From contig CALUZQ010000015.1 in assembly GCA_944325225.1 (NCBI GenBank), positions 1 through 38,282 of the forward strand: 38,282 bases of DNA, given 5' to 3'. The notes below the pieces were generated by a model that saw nothing but the letters and a program-made list of their open reading frames with translations, searched no databases and was not told the DNA's origin. Of the stretch, positions 23,306 through 31,877 are shown in pieces. How positions within the stretch are numbered: the first letter of the stretch is position 1; each line of letters begins with the position of its first letter. The DNA comes from an uncultured Elusimicrobiales bacterium. Lineage in GTDB: Bacteria; Elusimicrobiota; Elusimicrobia; Elusimicrobiales; Elusimicrobiaceae. Both the position numbers and the translations under genes were made by a program.

Positions 23306-23369
23306 AATTTTATACAATGAAACAACGCGTTCTTACTCGCGCTATTGTTATTACAGAGGGGATTTGCCC

Positions 23370-24860
23370 ATGAATAAAAAGTTTTTTGTACCGGCGGTTC
23401 TAACCGCCTCGTTGCTGTTGGCTCCGTTTTTTTGCGGTTGCAAAAAAGCGGAACAAGCCGGCACTTTGCCTATGGCTGCAGTCAATGCGATTACAGTCAT
23501 TCAGAAAGATTTGCCCTGGGACATTGAATACCCGGCCCAGGTGGCAGGGTCGCTGGATATTCAAATTCGCGCCCAGGTAGGCGGTATTTTGCAAGCCCGT
23601 TTATATAACGAAGGGGAATATGTTACCGCCGGGACGCAGCTGTTTCAAATAGATGATACGGAATATAAAGTGGCGTTGGAAAAAGCCGAAGGAGCCCTGG
23701 CTCAGGCCCAAGCTGAAGAACGGCGTACCAAACGCACTTATTCGCGCATGAAACGACTCCGTGCCGATAATGCCGTCAGCCAGCAGGATTACGACAATGC
23801 GCTTTCCGCCTATGAAACGGCCCAGGCCAATGTGAAAGTAGCCAAAGCCGGCGTAAGCGATGCGGAAATTAATTTGGGCTATACCAAAGTTACCGCGCCC
23901 ATTTCCGGGATTGCGGGCAAAGAAGCCCAGTCGGTAGGCAGTTTGATTTCTCCGGCGGGGGAATCCGGCTTGCTGACCACGATGGTACAAATTAACCCGT
24001 TGTATGTGAACTTTTCTATGCCCAGCCGTCAGTTTGAAAAATTGTCCGCCGGGTTTATTTCCGGGCAGATTTCCATCGGCACCGAAGAACAGCAAGACAA
24101 ATTAGCGGCCGACCAATACCGCCGCACTGCCGCGGCCGATGCGCCTATTTATGTGGAAGTATTGCTTAACAACGGCAAAATTTATCCGGAAAAAGGAAAG
24201 ATTGTTTTCTTTGACAGTACCGAAAATACCCAAACTTCCAGCTTGGCCATGAAAGCCGAATTTGCCAACCCCAAAAATTCCCGCGCCCTTATGCCGGGGC
24301 AGTTTGTGCGGGTGCGCTTAGTGGGGGCTACTTACAAGAATGCTATTTTGATTCCTTCCTCAGCCGTGCTTAACACCGCCCAAGGTATGATGGCGTATGT
24401 GATTGACGCCAATGATACCATTGTGGCCCGGCCCATTCAGGCCCAGCTGCAAGATGATATGTATATCGTAACCGACGGATTAAAAGCGGGGGAACGCATC
24501 GTCAGCGAAGGGCTGATTAAAGTGCGCCCCGGGCAGCAGGTGCAAGTGCAGCTGAAAGATTTTACTCAGCCCCAGCCCACAGCATCCGAACAGCCCCTTT
24601 CGCAGGACGGCCGCAGTGTAGCTGTGCTGGAAGAAGAAATAGAAGCGTCCGAAGCGCCGGATACCCAGGCCTTGCCGCAGGCGGACAATTCCGCCGCTGC
24701 AGCGGCTCCGACCGCGGAAACGGACGGTGCCCAGCCGGCCGCCCAAACGGAACCTTCCGCCCCGGCGGCTCAATCCGCCCAAGCGGAACCGGCCGCCCAA
24801 GCGGCAGAATCTGCGCCGGCTCCGGCGGCTGCTCAGCCCGCGAATGCGGCCGAGAAATAA
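23370..24860 (+). CDS. RND efflux periplasmic adaptor (AcrA/MexA family) with low-complexity C-terminal tail
   Basis: 496 residues. A lipoprotein-type signal (LLLAPFFCGCKK, likely C24) is followed by the membrane-fusion layout: lipoyl half-motif IRAQVGGILQARLYNEGEYVTAG, a coiled-coil hairpin (about 100-165), second lipoyl half TKVTAPISGIAGKEAQSVGSLI, then beta-barrel and membrane-proximal domains ending near KVRPGQQVQVQLKDF. The last ~95 residues are almost only Ala, Pro, Gln, Glu and Ser, unusual for the family. It links the inner-membrane pump to the outer-membrane channel. The ATG at 23370 is preceded by AGAGGGG; an in-frame ATG at 23283 falls in the promoter region and is rejected. First gene of a three-gene operon. 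Confidence 0.92.
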   Translation: MNKKFFVPAVLTASLLLAPFFCGCKKAEQAGTLPMAAVNAITVIQKDLPWDIEYPAQVAGSLDIQIRAQVGGILQARLYNEGEYVTAGTQLFQIDDTEYKVALEKAEGALAQAQAEERRTKRTYSRMKRLRADNAVSQQDYDNALSAYETAQANVKVAKAGVSDAEINLGYTKVTAPISGIAGKEAQSVGSLISPAGESGLLTTMVQINPLYVNFSMPSRQFEKLSAGFISGQISIGTEEQQDKLAADQYRRTAAADAPIYVEVLLNNGKIYPEKGKIVFFDSTENTQTSSLAMKAEFANPKNSRALMPGQFVRVRLVGATYKNAILIPSSAVLNTAQGMMAYVIDANDTIVARPIQAQLQDDMYIVTDGLKAGERIVSEGLIKVRPGQQVQVQLKDFTQPQPTASEQPLSQDGRSVAVLEEEIEASEAPDTQALPQADNSAAAAAPTAETDGAQPAAQTEPSAPAAQSAQAEPAAQAAESAPAPAAAQPANAAEK

Positions 24861-24869
24861 GGAGCGGCT

Positions 24870-27800
24870 ATGTTTTCTAAATTTTTTATTAACCGGCCGA
24901 TTTTTTCTACGGTTATTTCGCTGCTTATTTCGCTGGCGGGGATTGTGTCTATCACCATGCTGCCCATTGAGCAGTACCCGGATTTGACCCCGCCTACGAT
25001 TGAGGTGTCGGCTTCCTATCCGGGGGCCAGCCCGGAAGTGATTGCCAATACGGTGGCCGCCCCGATTGAACAGCAGGTAAACGGGGTGGAAGATATGCTG
25101 TATATGAATTCCACTTCGTCCTCCAACGGGGATATGTCGCTTACGGTTTCGTTTAAAGTCGGCACGGACCCGGACCAGGCCATGATTAATGTCAACAACC
25201 GGGTGCAGGGCGCTACCGCTACTTTGCCCGAAGATGTGCGCCGCTACGGGGTGGAAGTAAACAAAAAATCGTCGGCCATTTTACAGTTGATTGCTTTGTA
25301 TTCGCCCAACGGCCATTCGGATACGACCACCATCGGCAACTATGCGCTTTTGAACATTGTGGACGATTTGAAACGCATTGAAGGCGTGGGGGACGCGCAG
25401 GTAATGTCCGCCAACGATTATGCGATTCGTATTTGGATTAAGCCCGATGTGCTTTCCCAGCGCGGGTTATCCGTCAGCGATGTAGTGGCCGCCGTACAGG
25501 CGCAAAACGCCCAGCGCGCCGCCGGCAAAATCGGTCAGCCGCCGCTGCCGGTAAAAGTGGATCGTATGTATTCCATTATTGCGCCGGGCCGGTTAACGGA
25601 TCCCAAAGAATTTGAAGAAATTATCCTGCGCGCCAATCCGGACGGCACCTCCCTGCGGTTAAAAGATGTGGCCCAGGTGGAATTAGGCAGTCAAACTTAT
25701 GAATTTAACGGCAGTTTTAACGGAAAACCCGCCGTGCCGATAGGCGTGTATCTTTCGCCGGGCGCCAATGCCGTAGCCACGGCTAAAGCGGTGGACGCAC
25801 ATATGCAGGAAATCGCCCAAAACTTCCCGCCGGATTTGGATATTGACTACAAAGTCGCTTACGATACCACCTTGTTCGTAACTGCTTCTATTAAAGAAGT
25901 AATCCACACGCTGATTGAAGCGATGATTTTGGTGTTCTTGGTGGTTTATCTGTTCCTGAAAGACTGGCGCGCAACGCTGATTCCTTGTCTGGCGGTGCCG
26001 GTTTCCATTGTGGGTGCGTTTGCGGGTATGCTGCTGTTGGGCTTTTCCATCAATACGCTGACGCTGTTCGGGCTGGTGCTGGCGATTGGTATCGTGGTGG
26101 ACGATGCCATCGTGGTCATTGAAAATGTGGAACGCATTATGCACGAGGAGAATCTGCCCGTTAAAGAGGCCACCGTCAAAGCCATGGACGAAGTATCCGG
26201 CCCGGTGGTAGCCATTGTGCTGGTGCTGTGTTCCGTATTCGTGCCGGTAGCGTTTATGGGCGGGCTGACGGGGGTTATGTACCAACAGTTCGCCATTACG
26301 ATTGCCGTATCGGTAATTATTTCCGGGTTGGTGGCCTTAACGCTTACGCCTGCTTTGTGCGCGCTGTTGCTTAAAAAACAGGAACACCCCACCCGCGGAT
26401 TCTTCTATCAGTTTGATCTGTTTTTTGAAAAATTAACCGGCAAATACAGCACGGCTGTAGCGTTTTTTATTCGCCGGCTGATGGTATCGGGGGTGCTTAT
26501 CGGGCTGGTCTTTTTGGCGGCTTTGGGATTGTTTAAAATCGTGCCCGGCAGTTTGCTGCCGGACGAGGACCAAGGCGTTATTATGGTGGCGGCCCAGCTG
26601 GACCCGTCGGCTTCGCTTTCCAATAGCGATACTGTAGCCAAACAGCTGGAAGAATTAATCCAGGCCCAGCCGGCCGTTTCGCAGGTGCTTACCTTTTCCG
26701 GGTTTGATTTGCTGAGCAGTACGCAGAAAGGGAATGCGGTTTCTTCGTTTGTGATGTTGAAACCCTGGGAAGACCGCAAATCCAAAGACCTTTCTTCCAG
26801 CTCTCTTGTCGCCCGGCTGTATGCCTTGGCACAGAGCAAAATTCCCGCGGCCGTGGTAATGCCGTTTAATCCGCCGCCGATTATGGGTATGAGTACTACC
26901 GGCGGCTTGGAAGGATATATCCAAAACCGCAGTTCCGGCGGCAGCGAAGCGCTGGAAGCCCAAACGCAAAAATTTCTTGAAGCCGCCAAAAAGCGGCCGG
27001 AGCTTTCCAGCGTAAGCACTACTTTCTCGGCGGCGGTTCCCCAGTATAAGTTAGATGTGGACGAAATTAAAGCGCAGGCCATGGGGGTTTCGCTGTCGGA
27101 ACTCTATACCACGCTGCAGGGTACTTTTGGTACTTATTATGTCAACGACTTTACCTACTCCGGCCGCAGTTTCAAGGTAATGCTGCAGGCGGACGGACAA
27201 TACCGCGCCAAGCCCGAGCAGATTTCCGGCATTTATGTTCGTTCCAATTCCGGGGCGATGGTGCCGCTTTCCACGCTGGTAACGCTGACCCCGGTGTTGG
27301 GGCCCGATGTGGTAGAACGGTTTAATGTATTCCCGGCCGCTAAAATTATGGCGAACCCGGCCCCGGGATACAGCTCCGGCGACGCTATCCGCGCCGTGGA
27401 GGAAACCGCCAAGGAAGTATTGGATTCCGGTTTTACGCTGGCTTGGACGGGTACCACTTATCAGGAAAAACTGTCCGGCAATTCCTCGGCCATGGCGCTC
27501 TTGTTGGGTATGCTGGTCGTGTTCCTTATTTTAGCGGCCCAGTATGAAAAATGGAGCTTGCCGGTAGCCGTATTGCTGGCGGTTCCGTTTGCTATCTTTG
27601 GGGCGTTGGCCGGCACTTGGGCGCGCGGATTATCCAACGATATTTACTTCCAGATTGCGTTGGTGGCGCTGGTAGGTTTGGCGGCCAAAAACGCCATTTT
27701 GATTGTGGAGTTTGCGGTAATGCTCAAGCAGCAGGGAATGGAAACCGCCCAGGCCGCCGTGGAAGCGGCCAAGCTGCGTTTCCGCCCGATTGTGATGACT

Positions 27801-28022
27801 TCGCTGGCCTTTATCTTGGGCTGTGTGCCGCTGGCCATCAGTTCCGGTGCGGGTGCGGCCAGCCGCCATGCCATTGGTACGGCGGTGGTCTTTGGTATGT
27901 TAGCCGCCACGCTGATTGCGCCGTTATTTGTACCGTTATTCTTCTGGTTATTAAGCGGCGGCCGAAAAAAGAAAGAAAATCAGCCGTCTGAGAAAATTGA
28001 AACGAAAGAGGAGCATGTATGA
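24870..28022 (+). CDS. RND efflux transporter, inner-membrane pump (AcrB/MexB, HAE1 family)
   Basis: 1050 residues, the normal HAE1 length. Twelve membrane segments in two halves with large periplasmic loops. Seen: MFSKFFINRPIFSTVISLLI at the N-terminus, LPIEQYPDLTPPTIEVSA, the TM4 proton-relay stretch GIVVDDAIVVIENVERIM with paired Asp, PVAFMGGLTGVMYQQFAIT, PDEDQGVIMV, and FQIALVALVGLAAKNAILIVEF in the second half. It exports hydrophobic compounds by proton antiport. It starts 9 nt after the adaptor stop with a GGAG ribosome binding site and overlaps the outer-membrane factor by 4 nt (ATGA). Confidence 0.96.
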   Translation: MFSKFFINRPIFSTVISLLISLAGIVSITMLPIEQYPDLTPPTIEVSASYPGASPEVIANTVAAPIEQQVNGVEDMLYMNSTSSSNGDMSLTVSFKVGTDPDQAMINVNNRVQGATATLPEDVRRYGVEVNKKSSAILQLIALYSPNGHSDTTTIGNYALLNIVDDLKRIEGVGDAQVMSANDYAIRIWIKPDVLSQRGLSVSDVVAAVQAQNAQRAAGKIGQPPLPVKVDRMYSIIAPGRLTDPKEFEEIILRANPDGTSLRLKDVAQVELGSQTYEFNGSFNGKPAVPIGVYLSPGANAVATAKAVDAHMQEIAQNFPPDLDIDYKVAYDTTLFVTASIKEVIHTLIEAMILVFLVVYLFLKDWRATLIPCLAVPVSIVGAFAGMLLLGFSINTLTLFGLVLAIGIVVDDAIVVIENVERIMHEENLPVKEATVKAMDEVSGPVVAIVLVLCSVFVPVAFMGGLTGVMYQQFAITIAVSVIISGLVALTLTPALCALLLKKQEHPTRGFFYQFDLFFEKLTGKYSTAVAFFIRRLMVSGVLIGLVFLAALGLFKIVPGSLLPDEDQGVIMVAAQLDPSASLSNSDTVAKQLEELIQAQPAVSQVLTFSGFDLLSSTQKGNAVSSFVMLKPWEDRKSKDLSSSSLVARLYALAQSKIPAAVVMPFNPPPIMGMSTTGGLEGYIQNRSSGGSEALEAQTQKFLEAAKKRPELSSVSTTFSAAVPQYKLDVDEIKAQAMGVSLSELYTTLQGTFGTYYVNDFTYSGRSFKVMLQADGQYRAKPEQISGIYVRSNSGAMVPLSTLVTLTPVLGPDVVERFNVFPAAKIMANPAPGYSSGDAIRAVEETAKEVLDSGFTLAWTGTTYQEKLSGNSSAMALLLGMLVVFLILAAQYEKWSLPVAVLLAVPFAIFGALAGTWARGLSNDIYFQIALVALVGLAAKNAILIVEFAVMLKQQGMETAQAAVEAAKLRFRPIVMTSLAFILGCVPLAISSGAGAASRHAIGTAVVFGMLAATLIAPLFVPLFFWLLSGGRKKKENQPSEKIETKEEHV

Positions 28023-29470
28023 AATTTAAATCTTTTGGGGCGGTGGCTGCGGCGTCCGTTTTATTGGCGGGCTGTATGCTGGGCCCCAACTATAAACAGC
28101 CGGAATTGGATTTGCCGCAGGGCGAAGCCGCCGATAATTTTAGCGTGTTTACCCAGGCAAAATGGTGGGAAGTGTTCCAGGACCCGGTGTTAGACCAGCT
28201 GGAAGCCGATGCGTTGGAACACAATAAAGATTTACAGGCCGCGATTGCGCGGGTGGATCAGGCGCGCGCCCAGGTAGGAATTGCCACCGCCGACCAGCTG
28301 CCCAGTTTATCGGCGGCGGCCGAGTCGGGCCGGGCCGGCAGTCAAGCCGGATCCGGGCAGACGCAAAGCACAGCCAATGTGTCGGTTTCCTACGAATTGG
28401 ATTTATGGGGTAAATACCGCCGCTTGAGTGAAGCCGCGCGGGCCCAACTGCTTTCCAGCCAGGCCGCACGGGATACCATTCAGCTGACGCTAACGGCTGA
28501 TGTAGCGAAAAATTATTTTTCGCTTCGCATGCTGGACGCTCAGCTGGAAATTGCCCAACGCACCCTGGAAGCGCGCAAAGAAAATGTACGCATCTATACC
28601 AGCCGCTATAAAAACGGTTATTGTACGGAAGTGGATTTAAAACGCGTGGAAGCCAATATGGCCAGCGTGCAGGCGCAGGAACAACAGCTGCGGCTGAAAA
28701 TTGCACAGACCGAAACCGCTCTTTCGGTGTTAGTGGGCAAATCGCCGCGGGAAATTGTGGAAAACCAAACGCCGCGCGGCAAATCGCTTTCGGAAATTAC
28801 GCTCATTCCCGATGTGCCCGAAGGATTGCCTTCCGACTTGCTGGCCCGGCGGCCGGATGTCCGCTCGGCGGAGGGGCAGCTGATTGCCGCCAACGCCAAT
28901 ATCGGTGCGGCCCGGGCGGCGTATTTCCCCAGCATTCCGCTGACGGCTTCTGCCGGCTATGCCAGCGGCGCGCTTAATAATTTGTTTACCGGATCTTCCG
29001 GCGTATGGGCCGCCGGCGGGCAGTTGCTGGCGCCTATTTTTGAAGGCGGAAAGATTCGTGCCGAAAACGAAAAAGCCGAAGCCCAATACCGCGAGATGTT
29101 GGCTTCGTATGAAAAAACGGTGCAAGGTGCGTTTAAGGAATCGCTGGACGCGATTGCCGCCAACCGCATTAACCGCGAAATCTTTGATTCCTACAAACAG
29201 CAAACCGAAGCGATGCAGCGCAGCTATGAGTTGACGAAAAAGCAAGAGGACGCCGGGCTCATTGGCGTAACGGATTTGTTAGATGTGGAAGAGAATTTGC
29301 TTTCCGCCGAAATGAATCTGGCGACCGCCCGGAATGATGAATTGGCGGCGATTGTCAATTTATCCAAAGCGTTGGGCGGCGGCTGGAATGTGCAGGAAGG
29401 ATTCGGCCCGTACGAAGAATTAGTCAAGACCCAGCAAGCCGAACTGAAACAAGAGCCGTCCGTAAAATAA
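28019..29470 (+). CDS. RND outer-membrane channel lipoprotein (OprM/NodT family)
   Basis: 483 residues. Lipoprotein signal with LLAGC (C19), followed by the family start MLGPNYKQPELDLP and WWEVFQDPVLDQLEADALEHNKDLQAAIARVDQARAQ. Two repeated TolC-like halves are recognised by the long helices and by VSYELDLWGKYRRLSEAARAQL, LPSDLLARRPDVRSAEGQLIAANANIGAARAAYFPSIPL (first motif only up to the Pro-Ser) and GVTDLLDVEENLLSAEMNLATARND. It forms the trimeric outer-membrane duct of the pump encoded upstream. An intrinsic terminator 17 nt downstream ends the operon. Confidence 0.95.
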   Translation: MKFKSFGAVAAASVLLAGCMLGPNYKQPELDLPQGEAADNFSVFTQAKWWEVFQDPVLDQLEADALEHNKDLQAAIARVDQARAQVGIATADQLPSLSAAAESGRAGSQAGSGQTQSTANVSVSYELDLWGKYRRLSEAARAQLLSSQAARDTIQLTLTADVAKNYFSLRMLDAQLEIAQRTLEARKENVRIYTSRYKNGYCTEVDLKRVEANMASVQAQEQQLRLKIAQTETALSVLVGKSPREIVENQTPRGKSLSEITLIPDVPEGLPSDLLARRPDVRSAEGQLIAANANIGAARAAYFPSIPLTASAGYASGALNNLFTGSSGVWAAGGQLLAPIFEGGKIRAENEKAEAQYREMLASYEKTVQGAFKESLDAIAANRINREIFDSYKQQTEAMQRSYELTKKQEDAGLIGVTDLLDVEENLLSAEMNLATARNDELAAIVNLSKALGGGWNVQEGFGPYEELVKTQQAELKQEPSVK

Positions 29471-29487
29471 TTATTTGAATGATAAAG

Positions 29488-29515
29488 AAAAGCCCCGGTT
29501 TTTGCCGGGGCTTTT
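29488..29515 (+). terminator. Intrinsic terminator of the RND operon
   Basis: AAAAGCCCCGG (29488-29498), a 6-nt loop, CCGGGGCTTTT (29505-29515): an 11-bp stem whose descending arm ends in Ts. Confidence 0.9.
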
Positions 29516-29714
29516 GGCATATTTGTTGGATACAAAAAGGGGCGGGTATGAGGAAAGCGGTATTTCTAAAACCAGTTAGCAAAGTACCGGGCAGGCGGGT
29601 TTAGCGTGGGGCCGTCGGCCCGCTGGTTGTTTTGCAAGAGTACAACATCGCACTAACCGTGTGGACCAACCAGTCGTGCTAACGGGCATGGAGTGGGGAG
29701 GGACGGCTCGTCCC
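29516..29714. repeat. Non-coding spacer with repeat block R2, upstream of pilin 3
   Basis: No gene is visible. Positions 29636-29710 align with 15955-16030 upstream of pilin 1: both contain a GTGG-CC-AAC core, a CTAACGGGCA or TGAACGGGCA segment and a final GGGAGGG(A/G)CGGCTCG. A small hairpin GGGAC/GTCCC (29700-29714) ends exactly where the -35 of pilin 3 begins. Confidence 0.55.
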
Positions 29715-29742
29715 TTGACTCGTTTTTTTTTTTTGATAAATT
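29715..29742 (+). promoter_or_regulatory. Poly(T)-spacer promoter of pilin 3 (T12)
   Basis: TTGACT (29715-29720), CG, twelve Ts (29723-29734), then GATAAATT; -10 TAAATT at 29737-29742, spacer 16 nt. The -10 ends 7 nt before the ATG at 29749. The sequence from the poly(T) to the ATG is identical to pilins 1 and 2 apart from tract length. Confidence 0.7.
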
Positions 29743-29748
29743 TTGCGT

Positions 29749-30303
29749 ATGCACAAAAATTATCAAAAAATATTCCCCGGCCATAAAAACGCCGGATTTA
29801 CGCTTATAGAGCTGCTAGTGGTTGTTTTAATTATAGGCATACTGGCGGCAGTTGCTTTGCCGCAATATGAAAAAGCGGTTGCAAAAAGCCGGATAGCTGA
29901 AGCTCAAAATTTATTGAATGCTATTATGAAAGCCGAAGCGGTATATATGCTGGCAAACCCTGGAATGGTACCCTATACTTTTTCCGAATTAGATATTGAC
30001 CTTCCGTGTGAGTTAAAAGAAGAAAATGAAGATTACTATGCTACTTATGTTTGTAATAATTGGGAGGTAACACTCAATAAAAGGGATGGATTGATGCATC
30101 AAATAAAGATTGCAGCGGCGGATAATAGATCCGGGTTGGAGGGATTTTCGTTACTCTACGACGGTGCAGACAAAAAGCGGAAATGCCGTTTTTTGTCTGA
30201 TTCTGCTTTTCAAAAAAGTGTATGCCAAAGCTTAGGATATACGAAATGGGTTGGTCTTACCTCCACAGGGGGGAAATCCTATAAGGAGTATATAGAACCA
30301 TAA
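29749..30303 (+). CDS. Type IV pilin-like protein 3
   Basis: 184 residues. Leader MHKNYQKIFPGHKNAG, cleavage before F17, helix [18 protein letters not shown] with Glu at +5, then ALPQYEKAVAKSRIAEAQNLLNAIMKAEAVYMLAN. The head domain has four cysteines (LPCELK, TYVCNN, KCRF, VCQSL) and ends KSYKEYIEP. It differs from pilins 1 and 2 after about residue 50, apart from a 'LDI(D/E)(L/I)P' segment shared by all three. The head is AT-richer than the neighbouring genes. The start is the ATG, without ribosome binding site. No terminator is evident downstream. It may be a minor pilin or a variant major subunit. Confidence 0.9.
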   Translation: MHKNYQKIFPGHKNAGFTLIELLVVVLIIGILAAVALPQYEKAVAKSRIAEAQNLLNAIMKAEAVYMLANPGMVPYTFSELDIDLPCELKEENEDYYATYVCNNWEVTLNKRDGLMHQIKIAAADNRSGLEGFSLLYDGADKKRKCRFLSDSAFQKSVCQSLGYTKWVGLTSTGGKSYKEYIEP

Positions 30304-30470
30304 AGTGTTTAGAATACAAGTTTTGGTGGAATTTCCCAGAGGGGTTTTCTCAACGGGAAAAGTAAGAAAAAGAGCGTGAAAAGGCGGGAATAGAGTGTTC
30401 CAACTTAATTGCGCTAACAGGTTTATAATTGAGCGGCCAAGCTTTGGCCCCGCGGGCGCTTGGAATTTAG
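30304..30470. repeat. Non-coding spacer with repeat remnants between pilin 3 and purB
   Basis: It carries a CAACGGGAAAAGTA block (about 30351-30366, compare 20627-20645), an R2-like remnant TAGAGTGTTCCAACTTAATT (30391-30410, continuing with GCGCTAACAGG), and block R3 (30433-30453) shared with the pilin 1 spacer. No gene is supported. Confidence 0.5.
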
Positions 30471-30476
30471 TAAAAT
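30471..30476 (+). promoter_or_regulatory. Leaderless promoter of purB
   Basis: TAAAAT (30471-30476) followed by ATAAGT and the ATG at 30483, so +1 coincides with the start codon. GTAAAATATAAGTA is shared with the hydrogenase promoter on the other strand. No ribosome binding site is present. Confidence 0.6.
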
Positions 30477-30482
30477 ATAAGT

Positions 30483-31877
30483 ATGAAAATACCGGCGCTG
30501 TGCCCGTTGGACGGCCGCTATAGCGGCAGACTGGGCGCGCTCAGAAGTGTGATGAGCGAAGCCGCCTTTGCCGCATGCCGCGTGCGGGTGGAATGCACCT
30601 GGTTTAAGTTGCTTGCCGATTTAAAACTACCCCGTTTTACCCCTCTGTCTGCACAAGAAAGCCGCTTGCTGGCTTGCGCCAGTACGCTTACCGAGCAAGA
30701 TTTGGACCTAATTCGTGCTTTGGAATTTGACGGCTACCAACAAATCCCGCCTACCAAACACGATGTAAAAGCCCTGGAGTATTTCCTGCGGCTGAAATTT
30801 AAAAATACCTCGCTCAAAGACCGGCTGGACTGGCTTCATTTCGCGCTGACCAGCGAAGATGTAAACAGCGCCGCCTATGCACTGTTGCTGGCAGACGGTT
30901 TGGAAAAAGTGCTGCTGCCCGCCCTGGAAAAATTGCACAAAGAACTGGTCAAACTGGCCCGCAAAGAGGCCCGCTCCGTTCTGTTGGCGCGTACCCACGG
31001 GCAACCGGCTGTTCCCACCACTTTTGGCAAAGAAATGCGGGTATTCTGCGAGCGGCTGAACCGGCAGTTAAAATTTTTAAAACAACAAAAAATTTCATTT
31101 AAATTCGGCGGCGCCGTAGGTAATTTTAATGCCCACTATGCGGCTTTCCCCCGAGTGAATTGGCCCCGCGCGGCGCAAAAAATGGCGGCGGAACTTAACC
31201 GCGGACGCAAAATAAAACTCTTTCTGTCGCCGGTTTCCACCCAGGTAGATCCGCGCGACAGCTATGCCGAGCTTTTTGATAATTTGCGGCGAATCCATAT
31301 CATTTTGCTGGATTTGTGCCGGGATTTATGGCACTATATTTCCGCTGGACTGGTGCGTCAGAAAACAGCGGCGGGCGAAGTGGGTTCTTCCACCATGCCG
31401 CAAAAAGTAAATCCCATTGATTTTGAAAACGCCGAAGGCAATTTGCAGTTGGCGGACGCTTTGCTGGATTTGTTTTCGCGCAAGTTGCCAGTGTCCCGTT
31501 TGCAGCGGGATTTATCGGATTCTACCGTGCTTCGCAATATGCCCGTGGCGTTTGGGTATGCGCTGACGGCTTACCAATCCCTGGAAAAAGGCCTGGCCAA
31601 AATTGCGTTTGACCGCCCGGCCGCGCGGGCTGAACTCCAGCAACATCCGGAAGTACTGGCGGAAGCCATTCAAACGATTTTGCGCGCGGCGGGATATCCC
31701 CGCGCCTATGAAACCTTGCGGGATTTTACACGCGGGCGGGAAATAACCGCCGCGTTATTAAACGAATTTATATCCGGGCTGTCCCTGGACGGGCCAACCC
31801 GTGCCAAACTGGCGGCGCTTCGCCCGGAAACTTACCTGGGCCGCGCGCGTGAACTGGCGGAGGAAAAGTATGATTGA
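30483..31877 (+). CDS. purB: Adenylosuccinate lyase
   Basis: 464 residues, the long E. coli-like PurB type. It begins MKIPALCPLDGRYSGRLGAL and has LTSEDVNSAAYAL, ARTHGQPAVPTTFGKEM (catalytic His) and the fumarase-superfamily signature GEVGSSTMPQKVNPIDFENA (about 298-317), followed by SRLQRDLSDSTVLRN. It acts twice in purine synthesis, cleaving SAICAR and adenylosuccinate. Its last 8 nt overlap purA, so the two adenylate-branch enzymes are translationally coupled. The start lacks a ribosome binding site and appears leaderless. Confidence 0.95.
   Translation: MKIPALCPLDGRYSGRLGALRSVMSEAAFAACRVRVECTWFKLLADLKLPRFTPLSAQESRLLACASTLTEQDLDLIRALEFDGYQQIPPTKHDVKALEYFLRLKFKNTSLKDRLDWLHFALTSEDVNSAAYALLLADGLEKVLLPALEKLHKELVKLARKEARSVLLARTHGQPAVPTTFGKEMRVFCERLNRQLKFLKQQKISFKFGGAVGNFNAHYAAFPRVNWPRAAQKMAAELNRGRKIKLFLSPVSTQVDPRDSYAELFDNLRRIHIILLDLCRDLWHYISAGLVRQKTAAGEVGSSTMPQKVNPIDFENAEGNLQLADALLDLFSRKLPVSRLQRDLSDSTVLRNMPVAFGYALTAYQSLEKGLAKIAFDRPAARAELQQHPEVLAEAIQTILRAAGYPRAYETLRDFTRGREITAALLNEFISGLSLDGPTRAKLAALRPETYLGRARELAEEKYD

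Noticed and set aside
23283-23369. Upstream in-frame ATG of the RND adaptor
   Set aside because: It falls within the palindrome/promoter region and would bury the lipoprotein signal behind 29 charged residues.
31801-31869. N-terminal extension of PurA by 23 residues
   Set aside because: It lies wholly inside purB, is Arg/Trp-rich, and the ATG at 31870 with GGAGG starts exactly at the conserved nucleotide-binding strand.
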